Part shown: positions 1-5,351 of the stretch, one piece after another | Numbering within the stretch: the first letter of the stretch is position 1 | Layout: the number at the start of each line of letters is the position of its first letter | Source: Streptomyces sp. HUAS CB01 | Lineage (GTDB): Bacteria; Actinomycetota; Actinomycetes; Streptomycetales; Streptomycetaceae | NCBI RefSeq assembly: GCF_030406905.1 | Contig: NZ_CP129138.1 | Location: 1-19,799 of the forward strand | DNA length: 19,799 nucleotides | Reading direction: 5' to 3' | Notes under the pieces: model-generated | Seen by the model: the letters and a program-made list of their open reading frames with translations, nothing else | The model's database searches: none | What the model was told of the DNA's origin: nothing | Program-made: the position numbers and the translations under genes

Positions 1-198
1 GACCTCGCCTCGGTCGACACGGACGTTGATGCTTATGCGGGTCAGCTCGACAAGAGCGTCCCAGTCAGCGGCCAGCGAGTGCTCCTCCACCCTGCGGGCC
101 CTCAACACGAAAGCTTCCAACAAGCGCTGGTGCTTCTCGTCAAGAGTTTCCGTCAGCCCGCGGCTCACGCTTCCCCCCGGATCGATCGCTTCCAGCAT
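1..198 (-). CDS. Unrecognised protein, N-terminal 66 residues, runs off left edge
   Basis: An open frame starts with ATG at 198 and continues past base 1, so the C-terminus is missing. The start is well supported: GGAGAAGG lies at 205-212, six bases upstream. The visible residues (MLEAIDPGGSVSRG..., then a segment rich in E, R, L and A) look like a soluble, mainly helical protein, with no signal peptide or membrane segment. Third codon positions are GC-rich as expected for a real actinomycete gene. The start overlaps the end of the upstream zinc-ribbon frame by 59 bases, which suggests translational coupling in the ancestral operon. I do not recognise the family and assign no function. Confidence 0.6.
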   Translation of the reverse strand, partial: MLEAIDPGGSVSRGLTETLDEKHQRLLEAFVLRARRVEEHSLAADWDALVELTRISINVRVDRGEV

Positions 199-688
199 GA
201 CGTGCCTTCTCCGTCGTATCCATCCAATTCGCCGGGCTGGTCCTTGTCAGAAGGAGAAGCGCGGCTGGTCGGGAGGCGTGCCCCGGCTCAGCGGCGCAGG
301 CGCGAGAGCCAGCCGGTGCCGGCTGCTCGGGCACGGCCGGCTCCTGCTCCTGGTCGCGCTCCTCCTGCCGGTGACTCACACCCCAGGTCTGCTCCACGTC
401 GGACTCGAACCGCTGGTCGCAGTCGCCGCACAGAGACGGGCGCTTCGCTGGGGAGGGGCTCCAGCCGACGCGCGCGGTCGCCTTCCATCGTTCGTCGGTG
501 AACGCGGCACCGCACTCGGTGCAGACGGGGCGCTGGGGGGCGGGCCAGAAGTCGTCCGGCCCGGCCTCACCACGTGCCGGCTCCTGGCGCTCCTGCGTGC
601 CAGCCGCTGGGCTGACGACGGGGCCAGCCTTCTGCTTGCAGTCGTCGCACAAGTGCGGGTGGGAGTCCTTCGTGGCTCGCGCCCGAGG
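140..688 (-). pseudogene. Zinc-ribbon protein missing its 5' end
   Basis: The minus-strand frame shows three Cys-x2-Cys knuckles in succession: HLCDDCK, VCTECGAAF and LCGDCDQRFE. They are separated by Pro/Glu-rich linkers, and the C-terminal part is rich in E, Q, P and A. This looks like a small multi-zinc-ribbon protein, a class that often binds nucleic acid or mediates protein contacts; the role here is unknown. Codon use is GC3-rich up to about 680. Beyond that the same frame stays open only because it is antisense to a plus-strand coding fragment. No ATG, GTG or TTG lies in frame just upstream of the first knuckle, so the natural N-terminus appears lost. The stop lies inside the next gene's 5' end. 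A functional gene using a distant start is possible but unlikely. Confidence 0.5.
205..212 (-). promoter_or_regulatory. Ribosome binding site fixing the start at 198
   Basis: Reading the minus strand, GGAGAAGG is followed by a six-base spacer and ATG. This is close to the ideal complement of the 16S rRNA tail and decides the start of the gene that leaves the window on the left. Confidence 0.6.
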
Positions 689-1001
689 CGGAGCAGGTGC
701 CGGGACTGCTGCCGGCCATCGCGGAACTGGTCGTCTTTCCCGTGACCGCGCTGTCCGACGACACCGACCCCTGCGCCGACTCCTTCGTCCTGGACGAGGC
801 CGCCGTCCTCTACCTGATGGCGATCCGCGAGTGGGCCACGCACGCCCCCGCGCCGGGGATCGCCCGCACCCTCGCGCACTTCGTCGGCCAGGTCCTCGCC
901 GACGCCCCGACCGATGCCGTCGCACTCTGCAGGAGCTGCGCGACGAACAGGTGGCGCGGGCCCGCGCGGCGGTGGAGAACGTAGTGGCCCTGCACCGCTG
1001 A
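670..1001 (+). pseudogene. C-terminal fragment of an unknown protein, frameshifted
   Basis: From about 670 the plus strand has a coding-like frame (SWLAPEAEQVPGLLPAIAEL...), with GC3 bias and hydrophobic/acidic patterning, through to about 920. There the sensible frame jumps: the first frame degenerates into CRSCATNRWRG and stops at 984, while a neighbouring frame continues as LQELRDEQVARARAAVENVV and stops at 1001. The simplest reading is one gene with a single-base indel near 920-928. A GTG at 697 exists but has no convincing ribosome site, and the coding signal runs upstream of it. The 5' end is therefore probably lost at the 670-690 breakpoint. The protein would be soluble and helical. 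I do not recognise it. Confidence 0.4.
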
Positions 1002-1008
1002 CCGCACC

Positions 1009-1178
1009 ACCGCACCGAGTGGGAGCGCACCGGTGCGGTGGAGCGCACCCACCCGGTGCGCACCGGTCCGGTGGTGCGCACACCGAGTCCATCCGGTGCG
1101 CACCACGTCCATCCGGTGCGCGCACCGGTGCGGCCGGCGCGCGGGAGTGGCCGCACCGGGTGGACGCGGTGCGGTGAA
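1009..1178. repeat. Palindromic GGTGCGCACC array with ~20-bp spacing
   Basis: The stretch is built from variants of the self-complementary decamer GGTGCGCACC. Copies begin at 1055, 1073 (last base differs), 1095 and 1115 (two-base expanded centre). The related palindrome GCACCGGTGC occurs at about 1028 and 1124. Start-to-start intervals of 18, 22 and 20 bp put the copies on one face of the helix. Two of them share the longer unit GTCCATCCGGTGCG. The layout resembles an iteron or multi-operator site for a dimeric DNA-binding protein of a plasmid or integrated element, but no cognate protein is recognisable here. Chance from skewed composition is the alternative. Confidence 0.5.
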
Positions 1179-1210
1179 GTGGGCCCGGATGGAGACGGTG
1201 GAGGCGCTGT

Positions 1211-1246
1211 GTTTCTCCCTGACCTGAGCTCAGGTCAAGGAGAAAC
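1211..1246. repeat. 36-bp near-perfect palindrome flanked by a direct repeat
   Basis: The left arm GTTTCTCCCTGACCTGA and the right arm TCAGGTCAAGGAGAAAC are reverse complements with one mismatch around a central GC. The inner 16 bases (GACCTGAGCTCAGGTC) are fully self-complementary. The 13-mer CGCACCGGGTGGA occurs on both sides, at 1152-1164 and 1246-1258, and GGTGGAGGCGC also brackets it. There is no hairpin loop and no T-run, so it looks less like a terminator than like an operator, a recombination site or a fused pair of element ends. Confidence 0.6.
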
Positions 1247-1258
1247 GCACCGGGTGGA

Positions 1259-1456
1259 GGCGCGGCGCCACTCCCGTCGATGTCCTCTGTCCTGTATCAG
1301 CGAAGTTAGTCGACGGGGGGCTGCTGAGCTGCGAGGACTGGATTGAGTGAGACGGAGGCTCTCCGTCTGGCGAGCAAGGAGGCAAGGGGGCACCAGGTTA
1401 GACTCGAACCGGGGGAGTTGCGCCGTGCCCCTTGTCTCATGGCTCAGGACACGGCC
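1259..1456. other. Non-coding remnant between palindrome and IS1380 fragment
   Basis: I see no convincing gene here. The minus-strand transposase frame stays open through this stretch, but its translation no longer resembles the family. A short perfect hairpin (AGACGGAG, loop GCT, CTCCGTCT) lies at 1350-1368 and is not followed by a T-run. The stretch may contain the far end of the truncated IS1380 element or DNA from another insertion. Confidence 0.3.
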
Positions 1457-2175
1457 CAGGAACTCGTGGGTGCCGCCTGCGGAGTCGGTGCGGATCAGGG
1501 TGCGGCGGCCGCGCCGGTACTGCTTGGGCAACTGAGCCAAGGCCATCCTCGTCGTGGTGATGTGGTCGGCCGCGGTGTTGCTGCCTGCGTTGCCCGGCCG
1601 CAGCAGCCCCGCCACCGGCTCCCCTGACCCGGCCGACCCGTGGTCGAGGAACGCGACCAACGGCTGGTGTCCGAAGGTCCGCTTCCACGTCGCCGTGGCG
1701 TCCTGCTTCTCGGAGTGTGCCAGCACCAGAACCCCGTCGATGTCCACGATGACCTGGCCACCGGCGTCGGGGGCGTCGGTGGCGGCCAGCTTCCATACCC
1801 GCTCACGGGCTTCGGCCCTGGCATGGCGGATCGCGGTCAGCGCGCGTGAGCCAGCCGCAGCCAGGGTCTCGACCAGCCTGGAGACGGTGGGGTCGGAGGC
1901 CACCGTCCCGAACACCTGTGGCTCGGCCCGCAGCACCGCCACATCCGACAGGCAGTCCCCACCCATTGCCACCGCCGGGGCAAGGTCCAGCAGGACCTTG
2001 CCCGGGTCGTGCAACGTCCGCGACTTGCGCCACGGCGTCATCGCCGCCGACATCGCCGTGTCCAACCGGCCTTGCGGACGGTCTCCAGCAGTAGCACCCC
2101 ACCGGCTTGCGAGACCACCTCACCCCCACCGCCCTGGACACAGACAGGCGGATACGACCCGATACGCTTGTTCAC
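1457..2175 (-). pseudogene. IS1380-family transposase, frameshifted and 3'-truncated
   Basis: The product starts at GTG 2175 with VNKRIGSYPP and continues through a glycine-rich N-terminus to LLETVRKAG. Near 2066 the family pattern passes into another frame (LDTAMSAAMTPWRKSRTLHD), which implies a single-base deletion. The second part carries typical IS1380 landmarks: DPGKVLLDLA, GGDCLSDV, SDPTVSRLVE, the catalytic-strand motif GGQVIVDIDGVLVLAHSEKQ, ATWKRTFGHQPL, LLRPGNAGSNTA and RTDSAGGTHEF. After THEFL the sequence stops resembling a transposase. About 235 residues are visible where the family usually has about 450, so the C-terminal half with the last catalytic acid is absent. The gene cannot make an active enzyme. 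It lies just downstream of the relaxase remnant and may have cut into that gene's 3' end. Confidence 0.8.
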
Positions 2176-2249
2176 CTGGAGTGCTTCTTTCCTTGCATCT
2201 GACGGGACCTCGACAAGTTCCATCGTTGCAGTTCAGAAGCACTCTCCAC

Positions 2250-3080
2250 TTATCTGATCAAGACCCGGACAAACCCGCCGCAAGGGCGCGAGGTCAGCCG
2301 TTTTCCCGGCCCGGCAGGGGTGCGCCCTCCAGGAAGGCGTGATAGGTCGGCGAGGACGGCGCGCTCGTACTGGAGCGGGACGCGGGGGATCTCCCACTCC
2401 CCCGCGTCCTGGCCCGGGGGGCCGGGGTTCGGCCGCCTCGCCGGGATCGGCCGGGGGATGCCGGTCCGACTCGGGTGCGGGGGCCGGGGGGCGGCGGACA
2501 GGGACCACCGGGCGGTGTAGAGGCGGTAGCCGGCCTCCCGGCCGCAGACGGTCTTCGGCTCGCTGATGTCCAGGCAGTGGGTGGAGATGGCTGCGGCCAC
2601 GATCTCCTCGTCCAGGCCCGGGTCGCGTCGGCGGCCACGCAGGACGAGGGCGAGATGGCGGCGGGCTTCGGCGAGCAGGTGCCGGCGGTGGAAGCGGCCG
2701 CCCTCGTTCATCACGAACACCGTCGCGGTGACGTCGACGGCCGCCAGGGCGACGTCGACCACGGCCGCGACCCGGGCCCGAATCGCGGCGGCCGCGGCGC
2801 GGGCGTGCTCGAGGAGGGAGGTGATGACGTCGGCGGCGACCTTGGAGGTGAGGATCGCGCTCGCCTTCCACCAGACCCGCAGCTGCGCGAGCGGCCGGGT
2901 CTTCCGCTTGGGCGGGCGGGTCTTGCGGGCGGCCATGGCATTCAGCTTGGCGCGGGCCCGCTCGGAGACCACGGGCAGGAACCGTGGCTCGCCGTCGTCG
3001 TCGACGGCGGTCACGTACTCGTGCTCCAGCTCTGCCAGGCAGGCGGCGATCTGGTCGCTGCGCCGGGAGGTCCAGCGGAT
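2250..3080 (-). pseudogene. MobF/TraA-like conjugative relaxase, C-terminal remnant
   Basis: About 275 residues of a large protein remain, reading from the IS630 left end toward the left. Recognisable blocks are DQIAACLAELEHEYVTA, a basic linker, ARAAAAAIRARV, FHRRHLLAEARRHLALVLRG, DPGLDEEIVAAAI and EIPRVPLQYERAVLADLSRL. From memory these match the C-terminal tail of the long MobF-type relaxases (TraA/TrwC-like) of Streptomyces plasmids and integrative elements. In the intact family this tail follows relaxase and helicase domains, which are absent here. The frame stays open into the IS630 end, but those residues are encoded by the insertion sequence. Loss of the N-terminus at the IS630 border means no mobilisation activity. 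The family call is moderate because the diagnostic domains are missing. Confidence 0.55.
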
Positions 3081-3082
3081 TA

Positions 3083-3105
3083 CTGAGGTTGAACTCGTGG
3101 AGTCG
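3083..3105 (+). repeat. IS630 left terminal inverted repeat
   Basis: Twenty-one of 23 bases match the reverse complement of the right end. It is preceded by the target dinucleotide TA at 3081-3082. Confidence 0.9.
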
Positions 3106-3146
3106 TAGGGGCTGACGGCTCGTCGCCCGTGCGGTATCACCGGGGC

Positions 3147-3641
3147 ATGCGGTATCCACAAGGGGGCGGGTTGACCGCCGAACGTCAGCAGTTCCGCGAG
3201 GAGTTACGGCTCAAGGCGGCCGAGAGGTTCGCCCAGGGTGAAGCGAGCTCGGTGATCGCCAAGGACCTGCGGGTCAGCGTCCGCTCGGTGCAGCGATGGC
3301 GGCAGATGTGGGATGAGGGCGGTCCGCGGGCTCTGCGGTCACAGGGACCGGCGTCGCTGCCGAGACTGAGCGAGAAGCAGTTCGCCCAGCTGGAGACGGA
3401 GCTGGCCAAGGGGCCGGCCGCGCACGGCTGGGAAGACCAACGCTGGACCCTGAGCCGTGTGAAGACGGTGATCGGCCGGCGCTTCCACCTCACCTACACG
3501 GTCCAGGGCGTGCGCAAGCTGCTGGTGCGTAACGGCTGGTCGTGCCAGGTCCCGGCCCGACGCGCGATGGAGCGGGACGACGAGGCGGTGGCCGGGTGGG
3601 TCAAGGAGGTCTGGCCCTGCGCGGAAGACTCGCGGCGGTGA
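3147..3641 (+). CDS. IS630 transposase, N-terminal frame (HTH)
   Basis: I chose ATG 3147 because MRYPQGGGLTAE resembles the usual N-terminus of this transposase group; GTG 3129 in the same frame is possible. Residues about 28-55 (GEASSVIAKDLRVSVRSVQR) form a helix-turn-helix for binding the terminal repeats. It is followed by a second winged-helix segment with WTLSRVKTVIGRRF and VRKLLVRNGWS. The frame runs to EAVAGWVKEVWPCAEDS and stops at 3641 without any catalytic residue. The catalytic part continues in the -1 frame, so this is the first half of a split transposase. The overlap could be a programmed frameshift, as occurs in some insertion sequences, or a decayed gene; I see no A-rich slippery heptamer at the overlap. 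Confidence 0.8.
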   Translation: MRYPQGGGLTAERQQFREELRLKAAERFAQGEASSVIAKDLRVSVRSVQRWRQMWDEGGPRALRSQGPASLPRLSEKQFAQLETELAKGPAAHGWEDQRWTLSRVKTVIGRRFHLTYTVQGVRKLLVRNGWSCQVPARRAMERDDEAVAGWVKEVWPCAEDSRR

Positions 3642-4213
3642 GTGGAGCCTGGCTCGTCTTCGAGGACGAAGCCGGATTCTCCATGACGCCGCCGCAGGCG
3701 AAGACATGGTCACAGCGCGGCCGGACCCCGGTGGTGCGGGTCCGCGGCCGTTCCCGCAAACGGATATCCATCGCCGCGCTGACCTGCTACAAACCCGGCC
3801 ACCGGTCCCGACTGATCTACCGGCCACGCCGGGACGACGGCCGGCGCGACGGACGCAAAAGCTTCTCCTGGCGCGACTACCGGGACCTGCTGATCGCCGC
3901 ACACCAGCAACTCGGCGGCCCGATCGTGCTCATCTGGGACAACCTCAACGTCCACAAAGCCGCCGACCTGCGGGAGTTCGCCGCAGCCCGGGACTGGCTG
4001 ACCATCTACTACCTGCCGCCCTACGCACCCGACCTCAACCCCGTCGAAGGCATCTGGTCCCTCCTGCGACGCGGCTGGCTCTCCAACGTCGCCTTCAGCA
4101 CCCCCGAACACCTCATCCAGCGCATCCGACGCGGCCTACGCCACATCCAGTACCGCAGCGACCTCATAGACGGCTGCCTCGCCGAGACCGGCCTGACCAT
4201 CAAACCCACCTGA
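3542..4213 (+). CDS. IS630 transposase, catalytic frame (DDE)
   Basis: The informative part begins at about 3630 (GAWLVFEDEAGFSMTPP). It carries the three catalytic acids of the IS630 fold: the aspartate in LVFEDEAG, the aspartate in LIWDNLNVHKA and the glutamate in NPVEGIWSLLRR, with 35 residues between the last two. YYLPPYAPDLNPVEGIW is a signature of the family. The protein ends with LAETGLTIKPT ten bases before the right terminal repeat. The annotated GTG at 3542 is only the first start in the frame; the upstream translation is a shadow of the N-terminal frame. A working enzyme would need a -1 frameshift near 3615-3640. All catalytic residues are intact and the ends are intact, so recent activity is plausible. 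Confidence 0.8.
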   Translation: MPGPGPTRDGAGRRGGGRVGQGGLALRGRLAAVSGAWLVFEDEAGFSMTPPQAKTWSQRGRTPVVRVRGRSRKRISIAALTCYKPGHRSRLIYRPRRDDGRRDGRKSFSWRDYRDLLIAAHQQLGGPIVLIWDNLNVHKAADLREFAAARDWLTIYYLPPYAPDLNPVEGIWSLLRRGWLSNVAFSTPEHLIQRIRRGLRHIQYRSDLIDGCLAETGLTIKPT

Positions 4214-4222
4214 GCAACTCAG

Positions 4223-4245
4223 CGACATCACGAGTTCAACCTCAG
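4223..4245 (-). repeat. IS630 right terminal inverted repeat
   Basis: This is the inverted counterpart of 3083-3105 and is followed by TA at 4246-4247. It begins ten bases after the transposase stop. Confidence 0.9.
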
Positions 4246-4430
4246 TAACGCACCGCGTCGATCATCTGCCGGTGGCAGTAGCCCTCCGGACGGCCTCCCC
4301 GACCCGACAGCCATCCCGGCACCGGCAGCAGATCCCGCACCAATGCCCACTCCGCATCGCTCATGTCCGAGCCGTACCGGGGCCGGCGCTCCGGCCGGTC
4401 AGCCGCGTTCCCGAACCGATGGGCGAGACA
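4246..4430 (-). pseudogene. IS5-type (DUF4096) transposase, N-terminal stub
   Basis: Reading leftwards, the frame gives FGNAADRPERRPRYGSDMSD, then AEWALVRDLLPVPGWLSGRG, then YCHRQMIDAVRY. This is the recognisable N-terminus of the Streptomyces IS4/IS5-type transposases with a DUF4096 domain, which normally continue with a segment of the type LVDNGIKWRAMP. Here the frame ends at the IS630 right end at 4246, and the sequence beyond the IS630 left end is not the missing part. Only about 60 of the usual roughly 250-plus residues remain. ATG 4364 (MSDAEW) is the nearest start, but homologous residues lie upstream of it, so the natural start is earlier. The DDE catalytic domain is absent and the gene is inactive. 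Confidence 0.7.
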
Positions 4431-4579
4431 GTCACACCCAGGAGTGGACGGACTGGACCCGGCACGGAAAGAGAACGACCTCTCAGCCCCGTCGCCTTCC
4501 GCGCCGAAGCGAGGCGCGAAGCGGAGCCCGTCCACCGCGGCGAAGAAACCCACGGTTTCGCAGCCGGTATCGGCCGCGT
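4431..4579. other. Junction sequence between two transposase stubs
   Basis: I find no coherent reading frame between the IS5-type stub and the IS630-type stub. It presumably contains the terminal sequence of one or both dead elements, but I cannot identify inverted repeats. Confidence 0.3.
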
Positions 4580-4741
4580 TGGAACACCGATCCGAAGCCC
4601 TACGTCTGAACCAAGACCGCCGACGAGATCCTCGAACGCCTCGCCTCATATCTGAACACCCCTGTCAGGCTCCGCCTGACAGGGGATTCCATCTGCTGGA
4701 GAAATATGTCCTGGTGCCGTCAGCTCACGGCGTCTGAGTAG
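4580..4741 (+). pseudogene. Second IS630-type transposase, C-terminal remnant with internal stop
   Basis: The plus strand reads WNTDPKPYV, a TGA at 4607-4609, then TKTADEILERLASYLN. Intact transposases of one actinomycete IS630 group end with a pattern of the type WNtDPKPFVWTKTADEILERLA, so the TGA replaces a conserved tryptophan codon (TGG). The upstream sequence does not continue the family, so only the last 30 or so residues survive. This remnant differs in sequence and type from the intact element at 3083-4245. After LN the frame runs through a hairpin to a stop at 4739. It marks an older transposition event beside the immunity gene. Confidence 0.55.
4659..4685. terminator. Perfect 11-bp hairpin downstream of the immunity gene
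   Basis: CCCCTGTCAGG, loop CTCCG, CCTGACAGGGG forms an uninterrupted 11-bp stem without a T-run. It lies about 90 bases beyond the stop of the minus-strand immunity gene, where a terminator of the toxin operon would be expected; actinomycete terminators often lack the U-tract. It also sits at the decayed end of an IS630-type gene, so it could instead belong to that element. Confidence 0.5.
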
Positions 4742-4775
4742 ACCAGCCGTGCTACCGGGCTCGGTGGGACGCAGC

Positions 4776-5333
4776 CTATCGAAGGCTGTCCCAATCGATT
4801 TCCGGATCCTCGACCATCTCGACCACGGAGGGCCGGTCGAGGCGCTGCCCGTTCATATGACCGGCAACCCAATGGATGCACTCAGGTCGATTCCCCGAAC
4901 GCAGTCGACAAAATTCCTCCACCGCAGCCTGAATTCGGGAAACCGGCAAAGTACTGGCCGAGTCATGGAAGAGCGGATAGCCAGGATCCGACACAACGCG
5001 TGGATCGAAATCAGGAGGTTCGGGATTGTCGGAAATCCAAACAGAATCATAAACCCCTCCCTCTTTAGAGAATTTCTCATCAACGAACCACACTAGAGCC
5101 CCATACCCATGACGTCGATTGATCGCCACGCGCAGGTTGCTCCCCGCCACCGGTTCGGTTTCGCTATGCCGTCTTTCAGCAATGCAGAACCAGGCATCTT
5201 CCCCGGGAAAGTAGAAGCCTCCGACCTCCTCTTCCCCCTGCAAGCCCTCCATGACTTCGACGACAAGCCGTGACGTCTCGACCGGACTCTCGGAGTAGCG
5301 CCACTCACCCTTGAAAAATACGCTCAGAAACAC
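4776..5333 (-). CDS. Imm1-family immunity protein for the adjacent RHS toxin
   Basis: The 185-aa product is acidic and cytoplasmic (no signal peptide) and carries blocks typical of Imm1 (PF14430): GEWRYSESPVE near the N-terminus, then AWFCIAERRH, HGYGALVWFVDE, VYDSVWISDNPEPPDFDPRV, LPVSRIQAAVEEFCR and CIHWVAGHMNGQRLD. Imm1 proteins are encoded next to polymorphic toxins, notably those with deaminase tips, and bind the toxin to protect the producer and its kin. The start is GTG 5333, 18 bp after the toxin stop, with GAGGGG just upstream, so it is probably cotranscribed and translated with the toxin. Base composition is unusually low: 58 of 120 bases at 4981-5100 are G or C, against 75 of 120 at 9001-9120 in the RHS gene. 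A small hairpin (CAGCCT/AGGCTG) spans the stop codon. Confidence 0.85.
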   Translation of the reverse strand: MFLSVFFKGEWRYSESPVETSRLVVEVMEGLQGEEEVGGFYFPGEDAWFCIAERRHSETEPVAGSNLRVAINRRHGYGALVWFVDEKFSKEGGVYDSVWISDNPEPPDFDPRVVSDPGYPLFHDSASTLPVSRIQAAVEEFCRLRSGNRPECIHWVAGHMNGQRLDRPSVVEMVEDPEIDWDSLR

Positions 5334-5351
5334 GACCCCTCACTTTCCTGA

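Larger units (their letters stand above)
3083..4245 (+). mobile_element. Complete IS630-family insertion sequence, 1163 bp
   Basis: The ends are defined directly. CTGAGGTTGAACTCGT at 3083-3098 reappears inverted at 4230-4245, and the inverted repeats extend to 23 bp with two mismatches (3083-3105 and 4223-4245). TA flanks both sides (3081-3082 and 4246-4247), as expected for the IS630/Tc1/mariner superfamily, which inserts at TA. Inside lie two overlapping transposase frames. The flanking genes do not match: relaxase tail on the left, IS5-type transposase start on the right. The element therefore probably made an adjacent deletion, or recombined with another copy, after insertion. Confidence 0.9.

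Noticed and set aside
1385..1425. tRNA 3'-end-like string (GGTTCGAGTC on the minus strand), a possible attachment site
   Set aside because: The bases around the loop do not form a T-stem and no acceptor, anticodon or D arm can be built.
1235..1456. Extension of the IS1380 transposase frame to 1235
   Set aside because: After THEFL the translation no longer resembles the family; the frame is open by chance.
2233..3159. 308-aa minus-strand frame overlapping the relaxase remnant
   Set aside because: It is Arg/Pro-rich shadow translation. The neighbouring frame has the conserved relaxase blocks and better codon use.
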